Counted from the first letter of the stretch, positions 1 through 9,561 are shown. The stretch is 13,216 bases of DNA from Pseudomonadota bacterium (GCA_021805485.1 JAJZFF010000603.1:1-13216), one strand, 5' to 3'. Notes: generated by a model not told the origin, from the sequence alone. A program made the numbers and translations.

Positions 1-1
1 C

Positions 2-1495
2 TGGCTGCGGCTGCTCGCCCAAGCCTCGAAGAACATCTGCTGCGTGGGCGACGACGACCAGAGCATCTATTCCTGGCGTGGCGCAGAGATCGAGAACATC
101 CTGCGCTTCGAGCAGGATTTCCCGGGTGCGAAAATCGTCCGGCTGGAGGCGAATTATCGCTCGACGGCGCCGATCCTGCGCGCCGCCTCGGCGTTGATCG
201 CGCATAACGAGGGAAGGCTCGGCAAGACGCTGCATGCCGGGCGGAACGATGCCGAGGGCGAGCAGGTCGAGGTGCTCGCCTTCTGGGATTCGGACGAGGA
301 AAGCCGCGCCGTCGCCAGCCGGATCGAGGCGCTGCGCGCCGACGGCCACCGGCTTGCCGAATGCGCGGTGCTGGTCCGCGCCGGCTTCCAGACCCGCGGC
401 TTCGAGGAGCGCTTCATCACCATCGGCCTGCCCTATCGCATTGTCGGCGGCCTGCGCTTCTACGAGCGGACGGAAATCCGCGACGCCATCGCCTATCTGC
501 GGGTGCTCGCCCAGCCGGCGGACGATCTCGCCTTCGAGCGCATCGTCAACACGCCGAAACGCGGCCTCGGCGACACCGCGCTGCGCACGCTGCACGACCG
601 CGCCCGCGCCGATGGCGTCGCCCTGACGGAGGCCGCAGCCCGCGTCGCCGCCGAGGGCGGGCTGCGCGGCAAGGCGCGGGACGGGCTGCGCGCCCTGCTC
701 GCCCAGTTCGCCGAATGGCGCGAGACCCTGCGGCTCGATGGCCATGTCGTCGCCCTCTCCACCCTGCTCGATGCCAGCGGCTACATCGCCATGTGGCAGG
801 AGCAGAAGACGCCCGAGGCGGCCGGCAGGATCGAGAACCTGAAGGAGCTGGTCCGCGCCGTAGCCGAGTTCGAGACGCTCGGCGGCTTCCTCGAACACGT
901 CGCCCTCGTGATGGACAACGACAATGAGCCGGACGACGACAAGGTCATGCTGATGACGCTGCACGCGGCAAAGGGGCTGGAGTTCGACACGGTGTTCCTC
1001 CCCGGCTGGGAAGAGGGCGTGTTCCCCAACCAGCGCTCCCTCGACGAGGGCGGCGGCCGCGCGCTGGAGGAGGAGCGGCGCCTCGCCTATGTCGGCATCA
1101 CGCGGGCAAAGCAGCGCGCCATCATCTCCCACTGCGCCAACCGCCGGATCTACGCCAACTGGCAGAGCAGCGTGCCATCCCGCTTCATCGAGGAACTGCC
1201 GGAGGATGCGATCCGCACCGGCGGCTCCGCTTCACTTGAGCAGCGCAACGCGCCGCCCGTCTTCGCCAGCGCGCGCCCGCTGGTCGCGGCACGGCGGGCG
1301 AGCGGCGAGCACGCCGATGCCTGGGCCGCCACCCCGCGCCCGCCCCGCACCGACAGGATCACCGAAGGAACCCGCGTGTTTCACCAGAAATTCGGCTATG
1401 GCGTCGTGATCGACGCGGAAGACGACCGGCTCGACATCCGGTTCGACAATGCCGGCGAAAAACGCGTGCTCGACCGTTTCGTGGAGCGGGCGTGA
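2..1495 (+). CDS. uvrD: UvrD/PcrA/Rep-type superfamily 1 DNA helicase, C-terminal part (5' end outside window)
   Basis: This is an ATP-dependent 3'-5' DNA helicase of superfamily 1A. Such enzymes unwind DNA in nucleotide-excision and mismatch repair and clear replication obstacles. The reading frame is open to the left edge, so 497 C-terminal residues are visible and the Walker A region is missing. Counting from the first visible codon, motif III (GDDDQSIYSWRGA) is at 16-28 and the NYRST motif follows at about 52-56. Motif V (TLHAAKGLEFD) is near 319-329 and motif VI (EERRLAYVGITRAK) near 357-370. The last ~45 residues (GTRVFHQKFGYGVV...) match the small C-terminal domain of PcrA/UvrD that contacts partner proteins. 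The GTG at 44 is internal to motif III and is not the start. The stop TGA at 1493-1495 overlaps the next start, suggesting co-transcription with prmA. No key residue is missing in the visible part. uvrD versus pcrA naming is a matter of convention. Confidence 0.95.
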   Translation, partial: WLRLLAQASKNICCVGDDDQSIYSWRGAEIENILRFEQDFPGAKIVRLEANYRSTAPILRAASALIAHNEGRLGKTLHAGRNDAEGEQVEVLAFWDSDEESRAVASRIEALRADGHRLAECAVLVRAGFQTRGFEERFITIGLPYRIVGGLRFYERTEIRDAIAYLRVLAQPADDLAFERIVNTPKRGLGDTALRTLHDRARADGVALTEAAARVAAEGGLRGKARDGLRALLAQFAEWRETLRLDGHVVALSTLLDASGYIAMWQEQKTPEAAGRIENLKELVRAVAEFETLGGFLEHVALVMDNDNEPDDDKVMLMTLHAAKGLEFDTVFLPGWEEGVFPNQRSLDEGGGRALEEERRLAYVGITRAKQRAIISHCANRRIYANWQSSVPSRFIEELPEDAIRTGGSASLEQRNAPPVFASARPLVAARRASGEHADAWAATPRPPRTDRITEGTRVFHQKFGYGVVIDAEDDRLDIRFDNAGEKRVLDRFVERA

Positions 1496-2412
1496 TGGGG
1501 CGGGGCAGCGCGGAAATGCTCGAGCGCGTCACCGTGACGGTGCCGGAGTCAGCACTCGAATCCTTCGAGGCGGCGCTGGCAGCCTGCTGCCGCAGCGTCG
1601 GCTTCTTTCTCGACGAGGCGAACGATACCTGGATCGTCGAAGGGCTGCGCGAGCCGGGCGGCGCGGATGGCGACCTCGCCGCCGCCCTGCTGCTGGCCGC
1701 GGCCGCGAGCGGCGTCAGCCCCGCGGTCGAGCGGGCGCTGGTGCCGGCCGGCGGCTGGCTCGCCCGCAGCTACGAGGGTTTCCCCGAACAGCTCATCGGA
1801 CGCCGCTTCGCCATTCGCGGCACGCATGTCACAACCCCGCACGTGGCCGGCCGCATCACCATCCTGCTCGATGCCGGCCTCGCCTTCGGCACCGGCGAAC
1901 ACGGCTCGACGCGCGGCTGCCTGCTGGCGCTGGAGCGGCTGGCGAAACGGCGCACGCCGGGCCGCATCCTAGATCTCGGCACCGGCTCGGGCATTCTCGG
2001 CATCGCGGCGGCGAAAATCTGGGGCACGCGGGTCCTCGCCACCGATATCGACCAGCGGGCGGTGCGGGTGGCCAGCGCCAACGCGGCGCTCAACGGCGTC
2101 GCCCCGCTGCTGCGGGTGATCGGCTCGGAGGGCTGGTCGGCGCCGCTGCTTGCCCGGCGGGCGCCCTATGATCTCGTTTTCGCCAACATCCTCGCCCGGC
2201 CACTGGTCGCCATGGCGCATGAACTGGACGCGCATCTCGCCCCCGGTGGCACCGCGATTCTCGCCGGCCTGCTCGGCCGCCAGGCACGCTGGGTGATGTC
2301 GGCGCATCGCCGCCACGGCCTCGTCCTCAAGGGACGGATCAATGACGGCGAATGGACGACACTCATCCTCGGCAAGGGGCACATGACCCCGGGCAGCAAA
2401 AACCCTGGCTGA
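1495..2412 (+). CDS. prmA: Ribosomal protein L11 methyltransferase (PrmA family)
   Basis: This is a SAM-dependent methyltransferase that, in characterised PrmA, trimethylates lysines and the N-terminus of ribosomal protein L11 in the cytoplasm. The 305-residue product has the PrmA hallmark AFGTGEHGST at about 130-139, the SAM-binding loop ILDLGTGSGILGI at 158-170, an acidic residue after the next strand (ATDID), and DLVFANIL at about 226-233. The last corresponds to the substrate-side NxL/NPP position of the fold. Length fits the family. Three starts are possible: GTG 1492, ATG 1495 and ATG 1516. I chose ATG 1495 because a GGAG at 1483-1486 lies 8 nt upstream and the TGATG junction with uvrD implies translational coupling; the family-like sequence begins at MLERVTVTV (1516), so a shorter form remains possible. 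The stop codon lies inside the left arm of a terminator hairpin. Confidence 0.92.
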   Translation: MGRGSAEMLERVTVTVPESALESFEAALAACCRSVGFFLDEANDTWIVEGLREPGGADGDLAAALLLAAAASGVSPAVERALVPAGGWLARSYEGFPEQLIGRRFAIRGTHVTTPHVAGRITILLDAGLAFGTGEHGSTRGCLLALERLAKRRTPGRILDLGTGSGILGIAAAKIWGTRVLATDIDQRAVRVASANAALNGVAPLLRVIGSEGWSAPLLARRAPYDLVFANILARPLVAMAHELDAHLAPGGTAILAGLLGRQARWVMSAHRRHGLVLKGRINDGEWTTLILGKGHMTPGSKNPG

Positions 2413-2438
2413 CGATGATCGTCAGCCAGGGTTCTTCT
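2401..2438. terminator. Bidirectional intrinsic-type terminator hairpin between prmA and the DUF1127 gene
   Basis: A perfect 15-bp inverted repeat pairs 2401-2415 (AACCCTGGCTGACGA) with 2419-2433, leaving a 3-nt loop (TGA). On the plus strand it is followed by CTTCTT, an imperfect pyrimidine tail; on the minus strand by TTTTGC. It sits between convergent genes and can serve both. The left arm contains the TGA stop of prmA (2410-2412). Confidence 0.85.
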
Positions 2439-2457
2439 TGCCATCCACCGTCAGAGG

Positions 2458-2727
2458 TTAGATCGGACGCTGATAGGTTCCGTTCACCACGGCGCGGATA
2501 TCGGCCCGGCCGATACCGAGATCGGCGAGTTCGCGATCGCTCAGGCTCTGCAGTTCGCGGTAGGCCTCGCGCGCCGCGCGGCGCTCGGCGAACCAGGCGC
2601 CAACGCGGGCGAAGCTGTTCGCCGCCCGGCGGGCGCTGTCAGTGAGAGCCGCATCGATCGCCGCAGCGTGAGCCGCCATGGAGCTGGCAACCGGGAGGGA
2701 ATGCTTGTTATGGGTCGTGGAAGACAT
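2458..2727 (-). CDS. Small DUF1127 (YjiS-like) domain protein
   Basis: This is an 89-residue basic protein with no signal peptide or membrane segment. The C-terminal part (about 46-80, AERRAAREAYRELQSLSDRELADLGIGRADIRAVV) is a clear DUF1127 domain, the arginine-rich YjiS-like module with the conserved L-SD-EL-DLGI-R-DI core. DUF1127 proteins are abundant in alphaproteobacteria; small members have been linked to RNA-related and nutrient-stress regulation, but no molecular function can be assigned here. The first ~45 residues are alanine-rich and not recognisable. The start is well supported: GGTGAAG (complement of 2732-2738) lies 4 nt upstream of the ATG. The gene is alone on its strand, divergent from the aminopeptidase gene and convergent with prmA across a strong hairpin, so it is probably a monocistronic transcript of its own. 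Confidence 0.85.
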   Translation of the reverse strand: MSSTTHNKHSLPVASSMAAHAAAIDAALTDSARRAANSFARVGAWFAERRAAREAYRELQSLSDRELADLGIGRADIRAVVNGTYQRPI

Positions 2728-2890
2728 GATACTTCACCATCGTTTAAGGAACGAAATCCGATGCGGCTGATCCTTTGATGCCATCCATCATCGTCTTTTC
2801 GCAGTGCAACATAATCCCGCAACGAAGGTTTGGGGAGCGAGACATTTCTCTGCCAGCCATGCAGAAAACGGATGGGTTTTTGGTTAAGAT
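2728..2890. other. Divergent intergenic spacer between the DUF1127 gene and pepP
   Basis: This 163-bp region must hold promoters for both flanking genes. It is visibly richer in A and T than the coding DNA around it. I see the DUF1127 ribosome-binding site (complement of 2732-2738) but no convincing -35/-10 pair in either direction. The pepP side has no good ribosome-binding site: GGTTAAGAT directly abuts the ATG at 2891. I found no strong inverted repeat. Confidence 0.5.
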
Positions 2891-4648
2891 ATGATGAAAA
2901 CGCAACTCGAATCCCTGAGAAACACGCTTCGCGAGCGACGACTGGATGGCTTCCTCCAACCCCGCAATGACGAGTTTCTCGGCGAATACGTGTCCGACTC
3001 GGCTTCCCGCCTCGCCTGGCTGACCGGTTTCACCGGCAGCGCCGGCCTTGCCATCGTGCTCGCCGACCGCGCCGCCGTCTTCTCGGATGGCCGCTACACG
3101 CTGCAACTCGCCGAGCAGACCGATCCTGCGATCTGGGAGCGGCAGCACATCGTCGAAACCCCGCCGGTCGAATGGCTGAAAACCGCCGCCCCCGGCGCGC
3201 GGATCGGCTACGATCCCTGGCTGATGACGGCAAACGCCGTCTCCACCTATGCTGATGCCGGGTTCACCATGGTCCCGGTCAACAATCCGATCGATCCGCT
3301 CTGGACCCACCGCCCGGCGCCGCCTGCCTCGCCCGCCATGCCCCACCCGGCCGAATACGCCGGGGAATCCGCCGAGTCCAAACGCGTCCGCATCGCCAGA
3401 TCAATCGCCGAGGACGGCGCCGACGCGGTCATGCTGACCGACCCGCACGCCGTCGCCTGGCTGTTCAACCTGCGCGGCATGGACCTGCCTCACACGCCGA
3501 TCGTGCTCTGCTTCGCCCTGCTCCGGCGCGACGGCTCGGCGACGATCTTCATCGACCCGGCACGGATCCCGCCGGCGACCCGCGCGCATCTCGGCGCGGG
3601 GGTCGAGATCGTCCCCCGCGCGGCGATGGAACAGAGCCTCGCAACGCTGCGCGGCAAGCGGGTCCGCCTCGATCCGGCGACGGCGCCAATCCGTTTCAGC
3701 CAGTTGCTCGGCGATGCCGGGGCGATCACGGTTTCCGGTGGCGATCCCTGCGTGCTGCCGCGCGCGATCAAGAACCCGACCGAGCAGGAAGGCGCCCGCG
3801 CCGCGCATCTGCGCGACGGCGTGGCGCTGTGCCGCTTCCTCGCCTGGTTCGCCGAAACTTCACCTGCGGGCGGCCAGACCGAGCGGAGCGCGGCAGCGCA
3901 ACTGCTCGCCTGCCGCAGCGCCGCGCCCGAGTTCCACGGTGAAAGCTTCCCCGCCATTACCGGCGCCGGGGAGCATGGCGCCATCATCCATTACAGCGTC
4001 ACCCCCGCCTCGGACCGGCCGATCCGCCGCAACGAGATCTACCTGATCGACAGCGGCGGCCAGTATCCCGACGGCACGACGGACGTGACCCGCACGCTCT
4101 GGACCGGGCCGGGTGAGCCGCCGCCAACGCTGCGCGACCGCTTCACCCGCGTGCTCGCCGGCCATGTCGCGCTCGCCCGTGCGCGCTTTCCGCAGGGCAC
4201 CGCCGGCCCACAGCTCGACGCCCTCGCGCGCGCGCCGCTCTGGGAGTCGGGGCTCGATTTCGATCACGGCACCGGCCACGGCGTCGGTTCTTATCTCTCG
4301 GTGCATGAGGGGCCGGTGAGCTTCCACCGGCTGGCAAAGCCGGTGCCACTGGCCCCCGGCATGATTCTGTCCGACGAGCCCGGCTACTACGAACCCGGCG
4401 GCTACGGCATCCGGCTGGAAAACCTGCTGCTGGTCGTCCCGTCGCCGGTGGAGGGTGCAAAACCGTTCCTCGAATTCGAGCCGCTGACCCTCGCCCCGTT
4501 CGACCGCCGGCTGATCGACCCTGCCCTGCTCGCCCCTTCCGCCCGCGCCTGGCTCGACGCCTATCACGCCCGCGTGCTGGCAATGATCGGCCCGCACCTG
4601 GACGGAGCGGCGCGAGCCTGGCTCGAAGCCGCCTGCGCGCTGCTATAG
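2891..4648 (+). CDS. pepP: Xaa-Pro aminopeptidase (aminopeptidase P, peptidase family M24B)
   Basis: This is a cytoplasmic metallopeptidase predicted to release an N-terminal residue preceding proline. At 585 residues it belongs to the long three-domain type (as in eukaryotic XPNPEP1), with two creatinase-like N-terminal domains and a C-terminal pita-bread catalytic domain. All five expected metal ligands are visible by alignment with that family: D387 (IDSGGQYPDG), D398 (TTDVTRT), H463 (HGTGHGVG), E496 (DEPGYY) and E510 (IRLEN). The supporting histidine in VHEGP is at 472. The N-terminus (LESLRNTLRERRLDGFLQPRNDEF) matches the family's normal beginning, so the start at ATG 2891 (or ATG 2894) is right even though no good Shine-Dalgarno precedes it. 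The 3' end is only 2 bp from the end of convergent ccmB. Bacterial pepP is usually shorter, so the symbol is approximate. Confidence 0.93.
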   Translation: MMKTQLESLRNTLRERRLDGFLQPRNDEFLGEYVSDSASRLAWLTGFTGSAGLAIVLADRAAVFSDGRYTLQLAEQTDPAIWERQHIVETPPVEWLKTAAPGARIGYDPWLMTANAVSTYADAGFTMVPVNNPIDPLWTHRPAPPASPAMPHPAEYAGESAESKRVRIARSIAEDGADAVMLTDPHAVAWLFNLRGMDLPHTPIVLCFALLRRDGSATIFIDPARIPPATRAHLGAGVEIVPRAAMEQSLATLRGKRVRLDPATAPIRFSQLLGDAGAITVSGGDPCVLPRAIKNPTEQEGARAAHLRDGVALCRFLAWFAETSPAGGQTERSAAAQLLACRSAAPEFHGESFPAITGAGEHGAIIHYSVTPASDRPIRRNEIYLIDSGGQYPDGTTDVTRTLWTGPGEPPPTLRDRFTRVLAGHVALARARFPQGTAGPQLDALARAPLWESGLDFDHGTGHGVGSYLSVHEGPVSFHRLAKPVPLAPGMILSDEPGYYEPGGYGIRLENLLLVVPSPVEGAKPFLEFEPLTLAPFDRRLIDPALLAPSARAWLDAYHARVLAMIGPHLDGAARAWLEAACALL

Positions 4649-4650
4649 GG

Positions 4651-5304
4651 TCAACTGACAGAAGCCCGCAGCGCCGCCCCGGCAGCCAGCGGGGCGATCG
4701 GCAGGAACAGCGCGAGCAGCCCGCCCAGCATGGCGAATTCGGCGAAGGGCGACTGCGCCACCGCCCCCGCCGCGCCGAAGATGACCGCCGGAATCATCAG
4801 CGGCAGGGCGACCAACGGCAGCAGCACCGTGCCGCCGCGCGCGCCGAGCGTGACCGCCGCACTCATCCCGCCCACCAGCGAGAGCAGCATCGTCCCCGGC
4901 AGCAGCGTCGCCAGCAGTTGCGGCACGGCATCGCCGCCGAGTCGCAGCATGATCGCGACCGGCCCGGCGATCACTAGCAGCGGCAGGCCCGTCGTCAGCC
5001 AGTGTCCGACGATCTTGCCGAGCGCCACGGCGCTGGCCGGCAGGCCGGAGAGCATCAGCTGGTCGAGCGAGCCATCCTCGAAATCGGCGGCGAACAACCG
5101 GTTGAGCGGCAGCAGCGCCGCCAGCAGCGCGATCACCCAGACCACCCCCGGCGCGATGCCGGACAGCACATTGGCCGAGGGCCCGATCGCAAAGGCGAAC
5201 AGGCTCGCCGCGATCACGAAGAACAGGAGCGAGGCCACCGAGTCGCCGGCATGGCGGAGGGCAAGGATCAACTCGCGGCGGATCAGGGAGAAAAAGTTCG
5301 TCAT
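4651..5304 (-). CDS. ccmB: Haem exporter membrane subunit CcmB
   Basis: CcmB is the inner-membrane subunit of the CcmABC(D) complex, which works with the haem chaperone CcmE in system I cytochrome c maturation. The 217-residue product has about six hydrophobic segments (near 22-41, 49-68, 98-119, 128-150, 158-178 and 188-210). It carries the family motif FEDGSLDQLMLSG at 75-87, after the typical LNRLFAAD. Length fits the family. The ATG at 5302-5304 overlaps the ccmA stop (ATGA), so translation is coupled to ccmA. The frame stays open upstream to 5469 but that part is a shadow of ccmA. The gene ends 2 bp from the stop of pepP on the other strand, leaving no space for an intergenic terminator. 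ccmC, often the next gene, is not here and must be elsewhere if the pathway is complete. Confidence 0.93.
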   Translation of the reverse strand: MTNFFSLIRRELILALRHAGDSVASLLFFVIAASLFAFAIGPSANVLSGIAPGVVWVIALLAALLPLNRLFAADFEDGSLDQLMLSGLPASAVALGKIVGHWLTTGLPLLVIAGPVAIMLRLGGDAVPQLLATLLPGTMLLSLVGGMSAAVTLGARGGTVLLPLVALPLMIPAVIFGAAGAVAQSPFAEFAMLGGLLALFLPIAPLAAGAALRASVS

Positions 5305-5906
5305 GCCGCTGCTTTCGCCAGGTCGAACGGTATGGCCCCCGGCAGGTCGAGGGGAAGGTGCGTTGCCGCGATGACCATGCCGCCACGGCCACGATGCGCG
5401 GAGATATTGGCCTCGAGCCGCCGCACCGAGGCGGCGTCGAGCCCGGTGGTCGGCTCGTCGAGCAGCCAAAGCGGCGCGTCGGACAAGGCGAGCCGCGCCA
5501 GCGCCAGCCGGCGGCGCTGCCCCGAGGAGAGCAGCCGGGCCGGCAGATCGGCGAACCGTTCGAGATCGACGCTGGCCAGCGCCGCCAGCACCGTCTCGCG
5601 CCGGCGCTTCCGGTCGAGGTCAAGATTTTCCGCGACACTCAGCCCCGGCTTGATCGCGTCCATATGGCCGACGAAGCACAGCCTGGTCGCGTGCAGCGGC
5701 GGATCGTCGAGCGCGTTTTCGCCATCCCAGACGAGTTCGCCTGCCGCCGGCGGGGTCAATCCGGCCAGCAGGCGGATCAGCGAGGACTTCCCCGCCCCGT
5801 TCGGCCCGACCAGCACCAGCGCCCCACCCCGGTCGAGACGAAACGAGATGTCGCGGAACACGAGTCGTTCACCGCGTATCGCAGCCAGGCCCTTCGCTTC
5901 CAACAT
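5301..5906 (-). CDS. ccmA: Haem exporter ATP-binding subunit CcmA
   Basis: This is the ATPase of the cytochrome c maturation ABC complex; in characterised systems its ATP hydrolysis drives release of holo-CcmE. The 201-residue protein is a single short nucleotide-binding domain, normal for CcmA. It has Walker A GPNGAGKS at 34-41, the signature LSSGQ at 126-130, Walker B LWLLDEP at 146-152 and an H-loop histidine at 183. The FVGHMDAIKPGLSVAENL segment (78-95) is characteristic of CcmA (usually GHxxGLKxxLTxxENL). I chose ATG 5904-5906 because the family begins with a short lead into the first strand. The frame is open much further upstream, but that sequence runs into acnA and is not protein-like. 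No clear ribosome-binding site precedes the ATG. The gene is followed by ccmB with an ATGA overlap and is divergent from acnA. Confidence 0.93.
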   Translation of the reverse strand: MLEAKGLAAIRGERLVFRDISFRLDRGGALVLVGPNGAGKSSLIRLLAGLTPPAAGELVWDGENALDDPPLHATRLCFVGHMDAIKPGLSVAENLDLDRKRRRETVLAALASVDLERFADLPARLLSSGQRRRLALARLALSDAPLWLLDEPTTGLDAASVRRLEANISAHRGRGGMVIAATHLPLDLPGAIPFDLAKAAA

Positions 5907-6023
5907 GGCTAGCGACCGGCGCGGGACATGGACGCGGGCGCCGCACCGTGATTTAAGCGGCGCGAAACCGGGTTTTGCTGCGGCGCAATGTGCCGCCGGA
6001 GCACGCGAAGAGGAGCGAACGCG
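5907..6023. promoter_or_regulatory. Divergent promoter region of ccmA and acnA
   Basis: These 117 bp separate two divergently oriented genes and should contain both promoters. A plausible minus-strand -10-like hexamer TTAAAT is the complement of 5951-5956, but I find no matching -35. A GC-rich inverted repeat, GCGGCGC-AAT-GTGCCGC (about 5982-5998, one G-T pair), sits about 25 nt upstream of the acnA start and could fold in the acnA leader. AGGAG at 6011-6015 is the acnA ribosome-binding site, 8 nt from the ATG. I could not recognise a Fur, Irr or RirA operator. Confidence 0.5.
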
Positions 6024-8711
<2,688 letters not shown>

Positions 8712-8717
8712 CGCACC

Positions 8718-8736
8718 CCGCCCCTTGACGGGGCGG
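8718..8736 (+). repeat. GC hairpin just downstream of the acnA stop
   Basis: A 7-bp perfect stem pairs CCGCCCC (8718-8724) with GGGGCGG (8730-8736) around the loop TTGAC. No T-tract follows, so it is unlikely to terminate on its own. It may protect the acnA 3' end or act together with the stronger hairpin 19 nt further on. Confidence 0.55.
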
Positions 8737-8754
8737 AGGCGAAACGCTCTGCAG

Positions 8755-8790
8755 AAAGGCCGGTGCCGGAATCGCGGCGCCGGCCTTTTT
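8755..8790 (+). terminator. Rho-independent terminator after acnA
   Basis: AAAGGCCGGTGCCG (8755-8768) pairs with 8775-8788 over 14 positions with one G-T wobble, and the loop is GAATCG. The descending arm ends in five T residues (8786-8790). This is a textbook intrinsic terminator for plus-strand transcription. It ends only 17 nt before the ATG of the next gene. Confidence 0.87.
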
Positions 8791-8807
8791 CTGTCGGGAG
8801 GAGTCGA

Positions 8808-9509
8808 ATGGCAAAGGAACGCGTGCTGGTCACGGGGGGCGCCGCCGGCATCGGGGCGGCCACGGTCGCCCGCTGCCGCGAGGAGGGCTACGAGGTCGTG
8901 GTGATCGACCGAACCGGCGATGGAATCGTCGCCGACCTGTCCGACCCGGCCGCGACCGAGGCGGCCCTGGCCGAGGCGCTGCGCGGCGGGCCGATCACCC
9001 GGCTGGTCAACAATGTCGGCACCGTCCGCCCCGCCCCGGTCGAGACGCAGACCGTCGCCGATCTCGACGCGGTGGTCTCGCTCAACCTGCGTTGCAGCCT
9101 GCAATGCGTGCAGGCGCTGCTGCCCGGCATGAAGGCGGCGGGATTCGGCCGCATCGTCAACATCGCCTCGCGCGCGGCACTGGGCAAGGAAGACCGCACC
9201 GCCTATGCCGCGACCAAGGCCGGGCTGATCGGCATGGCGAAGGTCTGGGCGCTGGAACTCGGCCGTTTCGGCATCACCGCCAACGCCGTGGGCCCCGGCC
9301 CGATCCGCACCGAGCTGTTCGACCGGGTAAACCCGCCGGACGATCCGCGCACCACGGCGATCATCGAGGGCATCCCGGTCCGCCGGGTCGGCACCCCGGC
9401 GGACGTGGCGCACGCGGTTGCCTATCTGCTCGACCAGCGGAGCGGCTTCGTCACCGGCCAGGTGCTCTATGTCTGCGGCGGCATGACGGTCGGCGCCGCC
9501 GGGGCGTAG
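8808..9509 (+). CDS. Short-chain dehydrogenase/reductase (SDR, FabG-like), substrate unknown
   Basis: This is an NAD(P)(H)-dependent oxidoreductase of the classical SDR family, 233 residues long, cytoplasmic and with no transmembrane segment. It shows the cofactor motif TGGAAGIG (9-16), NNVG (68-71, the NNAG position), N93, catalytic S121, Y133 and K137 (SRAALGKEDRTAYAATK), and PGPIRTEL after the sixth strand (163-170). D34 at the end of the second strand (VVIDRTG) suggests a preference for NAD(H) over NADP(H). The substrate cannot be told: 3-oxoacyl-ACP reductase-like and sugar or alcohol dehydrogenase roles are both compatible. ATG 8808 is chosen because a strong GGGAGGAG at 8796-8803 precedes it; the frame open from 8763 would include the acnA terminator. 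The stop TAG (9507-9509) is the first codon of the downstream palindromic repeat. Confidence 0.9.
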   Translation: MAKERVLVTGGAAGIGAATVARCREEGYEVVVIDRTGDGIVADLSDPAATEAALAEALRGGPITRLVNNVGTVRPAPVETQTVADLDAVVSLNLRCSLQCVQALLPGMKAAGFGRIVNIASRAALGKEDRTAYAATKAGLIGMAKVWALELGRFGITANAVGPGPIRTELFDRVNPPDDPRTTAIIEGIPVRRVGTPADVAHAVAYLLDQRSGFVTGQVLYVCGGMTVGAAGA

Positions 9510-9548
9510 AGCACTTTCCGATCCATCCGGATCGGATGTAGTGCTCTA
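9507..9548. repeat. Palindromic repeat, copy 1 (TAGAGC...GCTCTA)
   Basis: The arms TAGAGCACT-TT-CCGATCC (9507-9524) and GGATCGG-ATGT-AGTGCTCTA (9529-9548) form a 9+7-bp stem with a small internal bulge and a 4-nt loop. The left arm starts with the TAG stop of the SDR gene. It may serve as a transcription terminator for the SDR transcript. Its GAGC/GCTC ends and GATC-rich core resemble dispersed intergenic palindromes of alphaproteobacteria, which I infer by style and not from a search. Confidence 0.75.
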
Positions 9549-9561
9549 TGATATTGAAAAA

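Noticed and set aside
1150..1362. Small minus-strand gene inside uvrD
   Set aside because: It lies entirely within the helicase coding sequence, with no ribosome-binding site and no domain.
2829..2890. TAAGAT next to the pepP start as a -10 box
   Set aside because: No -35 hexamer lies at a proper distance, and a -10 touching the ATG would place the transcription start inside the gene.
2744..3346. A 200-codon minus-strand frame upstream of the DUF1127 gene
   Set aside because: It is mostly antisense to the start of pepP, has no recognisable domain, and its composition matches a shadow frame.
5907..6023. Possible Fur, Irr or RirA operator between ccmA and acnA
   Set aside because: Iron regulation would make sense, but I could not find a convincing match to any known operator by eye.
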